From contig JBMNLS010000001.1 of the NCBI GenBank assembly GCA_050952935.1, positions 558,001-622,000 on the forward strand: a DNA stretch of 64,000 bases, read 5' to 3'. Source of the stretch: UBA6115 sp050952935 (GTDB taxonomy: Bacteria > Bacillota > Clostridia > Christensenellales > Aristaeellaceae). The position numbers and the translations under genes were made by a program. Shown here piece by piece: positions 34,264 through 42,347 of the stretch (positions are counted from its first letter, which is position 1; every line of letters starts with the position of its first letter). The notes beneath the pieces were generated by a model, which saw nothing but the letters and a program-made list of their open reading frames with translations, was not told where the DNA came from and searched no databases.

Positions 34264-35873
34264 CTTGAGTTTCCGTATTCTGATTATACTTTTTGATTGA
34301 GCTGCAGGTGGTTCAGGGGTTTTGAGGAAGTCACTGTCAAATCATGTCTTTTTTGTCAATATTCTGGCATATTTATGACGGAAAATGAGGAACCTTTCCT
34401 GTTTTTCATAGTAGAATTGATTTGTAACAAAAACTCGACTAAACAAATCCAGGGAGGCTCCTCATGCGTTATTCTACCACAGATACCTATCAACTCAAAA
34501 GGGAAATCATCACCTTCGCCAGGCGTCTGAGTGAAGGCCTCCCACGGGATTGGGAAAAGTTTACCGCTGATATGCTTTTCGGCATCCTCGCGTCCAGCAG
34601 CTGCATTCTTTCCCGCTTTGCCGATGTGCTCAAAGAAGATATCTTGAAAAAGAACACCGTTGAACGCTTGGCACGAAAGCTGTTAGAAGATATGCCCCCC
34701 GAACTCACCCATCATTACCTGTCCTTTGCCCGGGACATCGGGGAGGACACGGGGCCTGTCTTTGTGGATGATACGGACATCACCAAGCCCTATGGCAAAG
34801 CTTTTGAGGATATGGGAACGGTCAGAGATGGCTCTTCGGCAGATAAAAAGCTGAAGAATGGGTATTATGTGACTGAAATGACTGCCCTGAGCCATCGTAC
34901 CCGTCAGCCTATCAGCCTCTATTCCCATATCCATTCCTCTCACTCAAAAAACTATACCTCTGTCAACGACATCACCTTCCGGGCATTGAAAGAAGTTTTC
35001 CCTTATTTCCCCAAAGCAACCTATGTCTTTGACCGGGGTTATGATATGAACAAGCTATATCTTTTCATGTACGAGCATGAAAAGAGCTTCATCGTTCGTG
35101 TCACCAGCAACAGAAATCTGTTCTGTAAAAACAAGTGGTTCAAGTCGACCACGCTCAGGGACAAATACAAAGGCAAGTTTAAGTGCCCGGTCTTATATGG
35201 CGGCAAAAAGACTGAATGCTGGGTCACCTGTGTCAATGTCAAGATCACCGCGAGCTGCAAATGGCTCAAGTTAGTATTGGTATATGGGCTGTCAGATACC
35301 CCCATGATGCTGTTGACCAACCGCCCGGTCAGAAACAGGGAGGACGCGCTGCAGGTTGTCCGGATGTATTTCATGCGGTGGCGGATAGAGGAACATTTCC
35401 GCTTCAAGAAGACGACCCTGGGGTTTGAGGATATGCGGGTGCGCAAGCTGAAGGCAATGAATCACTTGAGTCAGTTTGTGAGCATGGCCATTGGCTTTTT
35501 GTGCGCACAGGCAGACAAAAGAAACACCTCCAGGCTCAGGCGCGCCGTGACGCGCGAGGCAAATGGACAGAAGCAGGAGCACAAAATATCCTTTCTGCTT
35601 TATAGAATGGGGTTGGGTATCCAGCGCATTCTGGCCAGGGCACAAACAGGCATCCGTGCCTGGTTCCGCATAGGCCGGCCCAAATACAGGCAGTTATCCT
35701 TCCCTTTGCTATGTTGAAATACAACAACTGAATAGGCGCGCGCAAGGGCTTGTTTACCTTCCCTTTTTTTGGAAAATTCGCTCTGTAAAATGAAATACCG
35801 CATCCTCTACCATGCAGAGGCTCAAGAATCTCTGCTCATTGCACCAGAAGATTGCAAAATACGGAAACTCAAA
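34264..35873 (+). mobile_element. Complete IS4-family insertion sequence, about 1,610 bp
   Basis: Bounded by imperfect 19-bp terminal inverted repeats, left CTTGAGTTTCCGTATTCTG (34264-34282) and right, read inward on minus, TTTGAGTTTCCGTATTTTG (35873-35855). Both ends are flanked by the direct repeat GCTATAAT. It carries one intact transposase gene. Intact repeats, target duplication and reading frame indicate a recent, probably still active insertion. Confidence 0.93.
34464..35717 (+). CDS. IS4-family DDE transposase
   Basis: A 417-residue transposase. The catalytic residues are suggested by VFVDDTDITK (first Asp), ATYVFDRGYDMNK (second Asp) and the YREK signature YFMRWRIEEHFRFKK (Y-x2-R-x3-E-x6-K), which defines the IS4 family. 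GGGAGG lies eight bases before ATG 34464. The gene fills most of the element and shows no frameshift. It catalyses cut-and-paste transposition at the flanking 19-bp ends. Confidence 0.93.
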   Translation: MRYSTTDTYQLKREIITFARRLSEGLPRDWEKFTADMLFGILASSSCILSRFADVLKEDILKKNTVERLARKLLEDMPPELTHHYLSFARDIGEDTGPVFVDDTDITKPYGKAFEDMGTVRDGSSADKKLKNGYYVTEMTALSHRTRQPISLYSHIHSSHSKNYTSVNDITFRALKEVFPYFPKATYVFDRGYDMNKLYLFMYEHEKSFIVRVTSNRNLFCKNKWFKSTTLRDKYKGKFKCPVLYGGKKTECWVTCVNVKITASCKWLKLVLVYGLSDTPMMLLTNRPVRNREDALQVVRMYFMRWRIEEHFRFKKTTLGFEDMRVRKLKAMNHLSQFVSMAIGFLCAQADKRNTSRLRRAVTREANGQKQEHKISFLLYRMGLGIQRILARAQTGIRAWFRIGRPKYRQLSFPLLC

Positions 35874-35881
35874 GCTATAAT
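35852..35881 (+). promoter_or_regulatory. Hybrid promoter formed by IS right end plus host -10
   Basis: TTGCAA within the IS right end (35852-35857), 18-base spacer, TATAAT from the duplicated target (35876-35881). The uninterrupted site would have read TGTGCTATAAT, an extended -10; the right copy lost that T but gained a -35-like box. It is placed to drive the gene at 35913. Confidence 0.5.
35874..35881 (+). repeat. Target-site duplication, right copy
   Basis: GCTATAAT immediately outside the right inverted repeat, matching 34256-34263. Confidence 0.9.
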
Positions 35882-35912
35882 GGTAAAAACAACAGATAAA
35901 GGAGGGGAGCGT

Positions 35913-36764
35913 ATGGCCATCATAGGGGCCGCCATGGCGCCCCACCCGCCGCTGATTGTGCCAGCGGTGGGCAGGGGCGGCGAGGCGCAGATCGCGCAAA
36001 CCACCCAGGCCTATGAAAGGACGGCGCGTCAGATCGCTGCCTGGCAGCCGGAGACGGTGGTGATCATCACCCCCCACAGCGTGATGTATCAGGACTATAT
36101 CCACATCTCCCCCGGCGCCGGGGCCAGGGGCGACTTTGGCCGCTTTGGCGCTCCCGGCGCCCGTTATCAGGTGGCCTATGACCAGCCGCTGGCGGATGAG
36201 ATATCGAGGCTGGCCCAGGATAGGGGCCTTGCCGCCGGAACGGCGGGGGAAAGGCAGCCGGCGCTGGACCATGGCTTTCTGGTGCCTTTGCATTTTCTGG
36301 CCCAGGCCATGGGCAGCCCCTGGCCCTGCCGGTTTGCGCGGGTGGGGCTTTCCGGCCTGCCCTTTGAAACGCACTACCGCCTGGGCATGCTGATCAGGGA
36401 AGCGGCGGAGACATTATCCCGCCGGGTGTGCCTGGTGGCCAGCGGCGACCTGTCCCACTATGGCCGGGCGGACGGGCCCTATGGCTTCAGGGAAGAGGGG
36501 CCTGCGTATGACGAAAAAATCATGGACATCATGGGCCGGGCGGCCTTTGATGAATTGCTGGCGATGCCTGAGGATTTCTGCGAGAGGGCGGGGGAATGCG
36601 GCCAGCGCAGCTTTCTGATCATGGCCGGCGCCTTTGACGGGCAGCGGGTGGAGGCGGATATGCTCTCCTATCAGGGGGTGACAGGGGTGGGCTATGGCCT
36701 GGGCCTGTTTACGCCTGCGGGCCCCGACCAAAACCGGCATTTTATCAAAAAAAAGGAGGGATGA
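35913..36764 (+). CDS. amrB: AmmeMemoRadiSam system protein B (MEMO1/LigB-like)
   Basis: A 283-residue protein of the MEMO1/class III extradiol dioxygenase fold: MAPHPPLIVPAVGRG at the start, ITPHSVMYQD, LDHGFLVPLHFL and VASGDLSHYG carry the His residues that form the metal site in this superfamily. It is the first of three genes that recur together in bacteria and archaea (Memo-like, AMMECR1-like, radical SAM). ATG 35913 has AAAGGAGGGG upstream; the longer frame would run into the IS. Human MEMO1 is redox- and iron-linked, but the bacterial trio's function is unsettled. Confidence 0.9.
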   Translation: MAIIGAAMAPHPPLIVPAVGRGGEAQIAQTTQAYERTARQIAAWQPETVVIITPHSVMYQDYIHISPGAGARGDFGRFGAPGARYQVAYDQPLADEISRLAQDRGLAAGTAGERQPALDHGFLVPLHFLAQAMGSPWPCRFARVGLSGLPFETHYRLGMLIREAAETLSRRVCLVASGDLSHYGRADGPYGFREEGPAYDEKIMDIMGRAAFDELLAMPEDFCERAGECGQRSFLIMAGAFDGQRVEADMLSYQGVTGVGYGLGLFTPAGPDQNRHFIKKKEG

Positions 36765-36766
36765 TG

Positions 36767-37279
36767 ATGCAAGATCCTTATGTGCGCCTGGCGGTGCAGT
36801 CCTACACCCATTACCTGAATACCGGCAAACCCCTGGAGATGCCGGAGGGCCTGCCTGAGGAGATGACCGGCAGACGGGCCGGCGCCTTTGTGACTCTGCA
36901 TAAGGGCAACAGGCTGCGGGGGTGCATTGGCACCATCAGCCCCGTACAGAACAGCCTGGCGGAGGAGATCATCATGAACGCCATCAGCGCCGCCTTCCGG
37001 GATCCCAGGTTTCCGCCGGTTCGGGCGGATGAGCTGCCTGACATCACCTGCTCGGTGGATGTGCTGGAGACTCCGGAGCCGGTGAGCGATATGCGCGCGC
37101 TGGATGTAAAAACCTATGGTGTCATCGTGAGCCGGGGGCACAGGCGGGGCCTGCTGCTGCCCAACCTGGAGGGCATCGACACGGTGGAGGAGCAGGTGGA
37201 CATCGCCCGGCAGAAGGCGGGCATCGGCCCCCAGGAGCGCTTCACGCTGGAGCGTTTCAAGGTGGTGCGGCACACATGA
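36767..37279 (+). CDS. amrA: AmmeMemoRadiSam system protein A (AMMECR1 family)
   Basis: A 170-residue AMMECR1-domain protein with the invariant LRGCIG motif (NRLRGCIGTISP), the EEIIMNAISAAFRDPRFPPV block and the late GLLLPNLEGIDTVEEQVDIARQKAG. Of three consecutive ATGs just after GGAGGG, the third (36767) has normal spacing. It lies 2 bases after amrB and overlaps the radical SAM gene by 4, so the trio is one tightly coupled operon. Confidence 0.93.
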   Translation: MQDPYVRLAVQSYTHYLNTGKPLEMPEGLPEEMTGRRAGAFVTLHKGNRLRGCIGTISPVQNSLAEEIIMNAISAAFRDPRFPPVRADELPDITCSVDVLETPEPVSDMRALDVKTYGVIVSRGHRRGLLLPNLEGIDTVEEQVDIARQKAGIGPQERFTLERFKVVRHT

Positions 37280-38097
37280 GCGTGTGCGGGCTGTGCCCCC
37301 GGCGCTGCCGGTTGTCCGAAGGGCAGGCGGGGTTTTGCCGGGCGCGGGTGATGCGGGAGGGGGTGTCAAGGCCCCTGGCCTACGGCAAGGTCACCGCCCT
37401 GGCCCTTGACCCAACCTCCAAAAAGCCCCTGGCGAGGTTTCATCCCGGCAGCCGGATTCTGTCTGTGGGCAGCTTTGGCTGCAACATGAATTGCTATTTC
37501 TGCCAGAACCATGGCATCGCCCGGGCAGGGGAGGGGGACAGCCATTGGCAGGAGGTCACCCCCCAGGCGCTTTGCGCCATGGCGCTGGAGCTTGTGCCCC
37601 GGGGCAACATCGGCCTGGCGTTTACCTATAACGAGCCTATGCTGAACCTGGAGTTTATCGGGGACTGCGCCGATATATTGAAGCAGCAGGGGCTTAAAAC
37701 CGTGGTGGTTACCAACGGGAACTTCTGCCTGGACGCGGCGGGGGATGTAATCAACAAGGTGGATGCTTTCAACATTGACCTGAAGGGCTTCAGCGAGGCT
37801 TGGTACCACCGCCTGGGCGGGGACTTGGAGATGGTGAAGGCTTTTATCCGGGCCGCCTGCGAAACCAGCCATGTGGAGGTCACCACCCTGGTGGTGCCCG
37901 GGCAAAACGACAGCCCGGAGGAGATAGACGCCCTGGCCCGGTGGCTGGCCGGGGTGGGGCGGGACATCCCCCTGCACCTGAGCCGCTATTTCCCCCGCTA
38001 TCAGGCTCATGAGGCGCCCACGGACAAGCAGGCGCTGTTTCGCCTGGCGGAAATAGCGAAACAGCACCTGCATCATGTTTTTGTGGGCAATGTATGA
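37276..38097 (+). CDS. amrS: AmmeMemoRadiSam system radical SAM enzyme
   Basis: A 273-residue radical SAM protein. The cluster motif is CNMNCYFC (GSFGCNMNCYFCQN, CxxxCxxC), with an N-terminal additional Cys region CGLCPRRCRL and the family text KVTALALDPTSKKPL. It is related to pyruvate-formate-lyase-activating enzymes. The GTG/ATG start overlaps the AMMECR1 stop (ATGA). The substrate of this enzyme is not established; a modified small molecule or protein handled by its two partners is a reasonable inference. Confidence 0.92.
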   Translation: MSVCGLCPRRCRLSEGQAGFCRARVMREGVSRPLAYGKVTALALDPTSKKPLARFHPGSRILSVGSFGCNMNCYFCQNHGIARAGEGDSHWQEVTPQALCAMALELVPRGNIGLAFTYNEPMLNLEFIGDCADILKQQGLKTVVVTNGNFCLDAAGDVINKVDAFNIDLKGFSEAWYHRLGGDLEMVKAFIRAACETSHVEVTTLVVPGQNDSPEEIDALARWLAGVGRDIPLHLSRYFPRYQAHEAPTDKQALFRLAEIAKQHLHHVFVGNV

Positions 38098-38098
38098 G

Positions 38099-38677
38099 CT
38101 ACTGGATAATCACCTGAACGGGGCCGCACTTTCCAGAGTTGCAGTCGCTTTCAGACACGCTGCAGGCGGCGATGCCCAGGCGCATATCCATCAGCGCTTT
38201 CAGGGTGACCCTGTCCCCGGCTTTTGAAAGCGGGCGCTCAACGCTGATGCTGCCATCCGCGTTGATTCTGGTGTGCATAAACAGGTTGACCGGGTGGATG
38301 ACGGGCCTGGTCTGCCCCAGGCTCTTATTGATATTGTCCAGGCAGTTGGGGTGGCCTTTGCCGTTGTGATAAAAAAAGTCATACATCTCCGGTCGGCAGC
38401 AGGGGTGCAGCAGGTCATGCTCCCCCACGTCATCCCGGATGACCTGAAGCATGGGGCGATAGAGGTTTGAATAAATCACATCATCCACTTTCAGGCGCAG
38501 AGATTCGTTGCAGTCAATGGTGACGCCGGTTGACAGGAACTCGTCCGGATTGTCCGCGCATTCGGCGAAAAAGTCAACCACCTGTCCGCCTTCAACATCA
38601 ATGACGGTGACGCTTTGCCCGGCCTTCACCTCAATGCTTTTGCCGCCGCACGCGGGGATGAGATATGCTTCTTTCAT
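38099..38677 (-). CDS. DUF1989 (urea carboxylase-associated) family protein
   Basis: A 192-residue protein with the DUF1989 pattern: IPACGGKSIEVKAGQSVTVIDVEGGQVVDFFAE, STGVTIDCNESLRLKVDDVIYSN, HDLLHPCCRPEMYDFF and a C-terminal SVERPLSKAGDRVTLKALMDMRLGIAACSVSE. Relatives occur beside urea carboxylase and guanidine-degradation genes, and some members are carboxyguanidine deiminase subunits. No urea or guanidine genes are adjacent here, so the substrate is open. CAGGTGAT precedes the ATG. It converges on amrS with a 1-base gap. Confidence 0.85.
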   Translation of the reverse strand: MKEAYLIPACGGKSIEVKAGQSVTVIDVEGGQVVDFFAECADNPDEFLSTGVTIDCNESLRLKVDDVIYSNLYRPMLQVIRDDVGEHDLLHPCCRPEMYDFFYHNGKGHPNCLDNINKSLGQTRPVIHPVNLFMHTRINADGSISVERPLSKAGDRVTLKALMDMRLGIAACSVSESDCNSGKCGPVQVIIQ

Positions 38678-38748
38678 GGCTGATCACCTGCTCCTGACTG
38701 GTTTGATGCGCTGTATAATATCATGATAATCTGAATAGAACAACCGCC

Positions 38749-40191
38749 TTATACGCCCCATGCCTGCCGGAGGGCATTGACCGCGTCCTCCAAATGGGCG
38801 TCGGCAAGCCCCGCGAAGCCCAGCACCAGGGCCTGGGGCAGGCGCGCTTGGGCGCTGTAATCGTGCAGGGCTTTCAGCGTCATCCCAGCTCGGGCGGCCT
38901 TGCTGACCAGCTCAGCCTCCTGCCGCCCGCTGATGGAAAAGAGGAAATGAAGCCCCGCGTCCTGCCCCTGAACGCTGGAACCGGGGATATCCAGAAGCAG
39001 ATCACACAGGCGCTGGCAGCGCTTCTGATAGACATTGCCCGCCCGGCGCAGGTGGCGGGCGTAATGCCCCTGGCTGATGAGAAGGCCCAGGGCGTGCTGC
39101 TCAAATCGGGAGACGGCGTCCCCGCTGCGAAGGTTCAATGCCTCGTATCTGGCCAGCAGCGGGGGCGGCAGCGCCATGTAGGCCACCCGCAGCCCCGGGG
39201 CCAGGGAGCGGGAGAAGGTGCCGATGTATACTACCTGCTGGCCTCCGTCCATGCCCTGCAGGGCGGGAAGCGGCCGGGAAGCGTAGCGGAACTCGCTGTC
39301 ATAATCATCCTCAATCAGGTAGCGCCCGCCTGCCTTGGCCCAGTGGAGCAGGGCGGTGCGCCGCCCGGCCGGCATGCTGATCCCCGTGGGGAACTGGTGG
39401 GAAGGGGTGATGTATAGCAGCGCCGCCCGGGAGGCTTCAAGGGCGGCCAGGGAAGGCCCCTCCTCATTTAGCGGGATGGGCAGCGTGGTGTGCCCCAGGC
39501 GGCTCAGGGCGCTGGCGGCCTCCGGATAGCCCGGATCCTCCAGGGCAACGCGGGATTGCGGAGAAATTATCTGCCCCAATACACCCAGCAGCTGATCGAC
39601 CCCTGAGCCGATGATGATCTGCTCCGCCTGGCAGCGGACGGCGCGGTACTGGTATAAAAAAGAGGCCAGGGCGGCCCTGAGGCTGGGCTCCCCCTTGGCA
39701 TGGCCTTTGTTAAGCAGCTCCGGGTGATCCAGCAGGCTGTCCCTGAGCAGCTTGATCCACACCTTGTGGGGGAACAGCCCCGTGTCCACCCCCTGGGGGG
39801 AAAAGTCATACAGCGACCGGGGCTTGGGCTGGCGCACAATGGGCTTGTGCATGTCCGGGGCTGGCAAAGGGGGTAGGGGGTTCATTGGCGCCACATACAG
39901 CCCCTGACGGGGTCGGGACAGCAGGAAGCCTTCCGCCTTCAGCAAATCCAGGGCGTTGCCGACGGTTTGCTCGCTGATGCCCAGGTGGTGGCTGAGGGCC
40001 CGGCGGGAGGGCAGGCGGACGCCCCCTGTCAGGCGGCCTTCCAGGATTTCCCGGGCTATGTGGCGGTAAAGCTGCTCATACAGCGGCAGGGGGCTCGTTT
40101 CATCCAATGCAAAGGTAATACCAAACTCAACCAATAATGCTTTGATGGGCCGGTGTTTTTCGGTCTCCCCTTTGCCTCGTTCAGTCAACAT
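38749..40191 (-). CDS. MocR/PdxR-type regulator (GntR helix-turn-helix plus aminotransferase-like domain) lacking the PLP lysine
   Basis: A 480-residue protein: GntR winged helix about 34-101 (LPLYEQLYRHIAREIL, LPSRRALSHHLGISEQTVGNAL) and a fold-type I aminotransferase domain to the end. The pyridine-nitrogen Asp region EDDYDSEFRY is present (about 294-303), but where MocR proteins have GTFSK, with the PLP-binding lysine, this one reads GTFSRSLAPGLR: residue 328 is Arg (codon CGC). It is divergent from an ECF transporter S component across a region with repeated TCTGGTA boxes, which fits control of vitamin B6 or related uptake. The ribosome-binding AAGGAGG is unusually far (13 bases) from ATG 40191. 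Confidence 0.88.
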   Translation of the reverse strand: MLTERGKGETEKHRPIKALLVEFGITFALDETSPLPLYEQLYRHIAREILEGRLTGGVRLPSRRALSHHLGISEQTVGNALDLLKAEGFLLSRPRQGLYVAPMNPLPPLPAPDMHKPIVRQPKPRSLYDFSPQGVDTGLFPHKVWIKLLRDSLLDHPELLNKGHAKGEPSLRAALASFLYQYRAVRCQAEQIIIGSGVDQLLGVLGQIISPQSRVALEDPGYPEAASALSRLGHTTLPIPLNEEGPSLAALEASRAALLYITPSHQFPTGISMPAGRRTALLHWAKAGGRYLIEDDYDSEFRYASRPLPALQGMDGGQQVVYIGTFSRSLAPGLRVAYMALPPPLLARYEALNLRSGDAVSRFEQHALGLLISQGHYARHLRRAGNVYQKRCQRLCDLLLDIPGSSVQGQDAGLHFLFSISGRQEAELVSKAARAGMTLKALHDYSAQARLPQALVLGFAGLADAHLEDAVNALRQAWGV

Positions 40192-40199
40192 AGCTATGG

Positions 40200-40310
40200 C
40201 TATGCCTCCTTCACTCGGCTTTGTGGAGCCTCAAAAAATCCTCGTCCCATCTGTGCATTCATGTTTTCGTTTGGTATTAGCTCGTCCATAAACACCTCTG
40301 GTATTCTCAT
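40200..40310 (-). CDS. Possible 36-residue leader peptide upstream of the MocR gene
   Basis: A complete short frame, ATG 40310 to TAG 40200, encoding MRIPEVFMDELIPNENMNAQ and 16 more residues. Its end overlaps the ribosome-binding site of the MocR gene and it stops 8 bases before that start, a layout typical of coupled leader peptides. Its own ribosome-binding site is weak and the frame runs over an operator-like box, so it may be chance. Confidence 0.3.
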   Translation of the reverse strand: MRIPEVFMDELIPNENMNAQMGRGFFEAPQSRVKEA

Positions 40311-40346
40311 AATTGCTTCATCTGGTACTTTATATCATACCAGATG
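40270..40346. promoter_or_regulatory. Operator-like repeats between MocR regulator and ECF gene
   Basis: A perfect 9-bp inverted repeat CATCTGGTA (40319-40327) / TACCAGATG (40338-40346), plus a direct copy TCTGGTA at 40297-40303 (24 bases apart) and a weaker TTTGGTA at 40270-40276. MocR/PdxR proteins typically bind repeated boxes in such divergent intergenic regions. A possible ECF-gene promoter (TTTATA, 17, TATGAT at 40352-40357) overlaps the right half-site. Confidence 0.6.
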
Positions 40347-40390
40347 CTTGTTATGATGAGGCACATCCTAAACTGTGTCAAGGAGGATTT

Positions 40391-40969
40391 ATGCAGCAGC
40401 GCAAGAAACTGACGACCGTTGGCCTGGCTTTTGCCGGGATGATGGTGGCCCTGGTGATGGTGTCCAACTATATAAGCATCCCTACCCCTGATTCACGGTT
40501 GCATGTGGCCAATGCCATCTGCATGCTGGCGGGGATGCTGTTTGGGGGGCTGCGGGGCGGCGTCATCGCGGGGCTGGGTTCAGCGCTTTTTGACCTGACT
40601 TTTTCTGACTATGCGGCGGAAGCCTGGGTCACTTTTCTGACCAAGGGCATCATGGCGCTGGCGTGCGGGGCGATGGTCAACTGCCGCCGCCTGCGCCTGC
40701 GGCAGCCTCTCAGGCTGGCGCTGGGCTCGGCCATCGGCGCTGTAAGCTACATCGCGCTGTATATGCTCAAAAGCTATATTCAGATGCGCTGTGTGGCGGC
40801 GATGCCGCCGGATACCGCTGCGGTGGCCCTTGCGGGGAAGCTGGCATCCTCCGCCATCAACGGGGTGTTCGCCATCATCGTGGCCCCCATCCTGTATTCC
40901 GCCCTGATGCCGGCGCTCAGGCGCGCCGGGCTGGCCAGGCATTTGCCTGTTGATGAGATAAAAGGCTGA
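40391..40969 (+). CDS. ECF transporter S component
   Basis: A 192-residue membrane protein with about six hydrophobic segments and ECF S-component features: KKLTTVGLAFAGMMVALVMVSNYISIP at the N terminus, HVANAICMLAGMLFGGLRGGVIAGLGSALFDL in the middle. S components capture a vitamin and dock on a shared EcfAAT module encoded elsewhere. ATG 40391 has AAGGAGGA upstream. The divergent MocR-type regulator suggests a B6 vitamer or similar, but that is contextual inference. Confidence 0.85.
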   Translation: MQQRKKLTTVGLAFAGMMVALVMVSNYISIPTPDSRLHVANAICMLAGMLFGGLRGGVIAGLGSALFDLTFSDYAAEAWVTFLTKGIMALACGAMVNCRRLRLRQPLRLALGSAIGAVSYIALYMLKSYIQMRCVAAMPPDTAAVALAGKLASSAINGVFAIIVAPILYSALMPALRRAGLARHLPVDEIKG

Positions 40970-41015
40970 CAGCTGTGTATAATCCCTGATAGACCGTGAA
41001 AGGGGAATATGTGCC

Positions 41016-41879
41016 ATGGAGATTGGGAAATACCGGGTGACCGGCCAGGAAAAGGTCAGGATCGGCGATTTTGAGACCCGGGGCGGGGAAGGCTTTGACA
41101 AAAAAGAAGTGACCGAAAAGCTGATGGACGGGAACATCCGGAGGATGGCCGCCCTGCAGGAGCGTCTCTATGCTGAGAATGAGCACGCGGTGCTCATTGT
41201 GCTGCAGGCCATGGACGCCGCCGGCAAGGACGGCATCATCAAGCATGTGATGACCGGGCTCAACCCCCAGGGCACCCAGGTGGTCAGCTTCAAGGTGCCC
41301 TCCAGCGAGGAAAACGACCATGACTACCTCTGGCGCATCGGCAAGGCCCTCCCCAGGCGCGGGGAGATCGGCATTTTCAACCGCTCCCACTATGAGGATG
41401 TGATCGTCGCCCGCGTTCACGACCTGGTGAAGGGTTCCCAGCTGCCCGGGGAATTGGTAACCCCTGAGATCTGGGATCAGCGCTACCGCCAGATCAGGGA
41501 TTTTGAGCGCTACCTGGGGGAGAACGGCGTCACCGTGGTGAAGATCTTCCTGCATGTGTCCAGGCAGGAGCAGCGGAAGCGCCTGCTGGCCCGCATCAAT
41601 GAGGAGGAGAAGAACTGGAAGTTTTCCTCCGGCGACATTCAGGAGCGCACCTACTGGGACAAGTACCAGGCCGCCTATGAGCAGATGCTCAACCACACCT
41701 CCACCCCGGAGGCCCCCTGGTACGTGGTGCCGGCTGACCGCAAATGGTTTGCCCGCTACTTGGTGAGCCAGATCGTGCTGGAAACGCTGGAAAAGATCAA
41801 CCCCCAATTCCCCGAGCTGTCCGAACAGGAACGGTCCACGCTGGCGGAGTGCCGGAGGGTTCTGGAGGAAGACGCCTGA
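41016..41879 (+). CDS. Polyphosphate kinase 2 (PPK2) family protein
   Basis: A 287-residue PPK2 protein: Walker A LQAMDAAGKDGIIKHV (about 65-73), PQGTQVVSFKVPS, and Walker B/lid region GEIGIFNRSHYEDV (117-129), then a C-terminal WYVVPADRKWFARYLVSQIV. PPK2 enzymes use polyphosphate to phosphorylate nucleoside mono- or diphosphates; subclass cannot be set from motifs alone. It shares a terminator with the convergent rplM-rpsI operon. Confidence 0.92.
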   Translation: MEIGKYRVTGQEKVRIGDFETRGGEGFDKKEVTEKLMDGNIRRMAALQERLYAENEHAVLIVLQAMDAAGKDGIIKHVMTGLNPQGTQVVSFKVPSSEENDHDYLWRIGKALPRRGEIGIFNRSHYEDVIVARVHDLVKGSQLPGELVTPEIWDQRYRQIRDFERYLGENGVTVVKIFLHVSRQEQRKRLLARINEEEKNWKFSSGDIQERTYWDKYQAAYEQMLNHTSTPEAPWYVVPADRKWFARYLVSQIVLETLEKINPQFPELSEQERSTLAECRRVLEEDA

Positions 41880-41898
41880 TTGCCTCAAATAGCGCAGC

Positions 41899-41924
41899 AA
41901 AAACCCCGCCGGCCGGCGGGGTTT
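41899..41924. terminator. Bidirectional terminator between PPK2 gene and rpsI
   Basis: CCCCGCC-GGCC-GGCGGGG (41904-41921) with A on the left and TTT on the right of the plus strand; T-rich on both sides when read on either strand. Serves the convergent genes. Confidence 0.85.
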
Positions 41925-41943
41925 AATGGTGCAACGCGTAAAC

Positions 41944-42333
41944 TTAGCGCTTGGAGAACTGGGGGGCGCGGCGGGCGCCTTTGAGGCCGTACTTCTTGCG
42001 TTCCTTCATTCTGGGGTCACGGGTGAGGAAGCCGGCTTTTTTCAGCTCGCCCCGCAGCTCGGGGTTGGCTTTGCACAGCGCCCGGCTGATGCCGTGGCGG
42101 ATGGCGCCTGCCTGGCCCGTGGGGCCGCCGCCGTGGACGTTCACCAGCACGTCAAAGCCGGTGGATTTCACCAGCACCAAGGGCTGGCGCACGGTCATCT
42201 TCAGGGTTTCCATGCTGAAATAGTCGTCAATCTCCCGCTTGTTGATGAGGATATTGCCCTGTCCGGGCACCAGGCGCACCCGGGCAACCGCCTTCTTGCG
42301 GCGGCCAACAGCGTTATAGTCAATGTTTGCCAT
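41944..42333 (-). CDS. rpsI: 30S ribosomal protein S9
   Basis: A 129-residue protein of normal length with YNAVGRRKKAVARVRLVPGQG at the start, GGGPTGQAGAIRHGISRAL in the middle and the conserved C-terminal APQFSKR that reaches the ribosomal P site. It is co-transcribed with rplM (15-base gap). Confidence 0.98.
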   Translation of the reverse strand: MANIDYNAVGRRKKAVARVRLVPGQGNILINKREIDDYFSMETLKMTVRQPLVLVKSTGFDVLVNVHGGGPTGQAGAIRHGISRALCKANPELRGELKKAGFLTRDPRMKERKKYGLKGARRAPQFSKR

Positions 42334-42347
42334 CTTGCTTTACCCCC

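Noticed and set aside
40978..40983. TATAAT upstream of the PPK2 gene as a promoter
   Set aside because: No acceptable -35 at 16-18 bases; kept out of the feature list though a weak promoter may exist.
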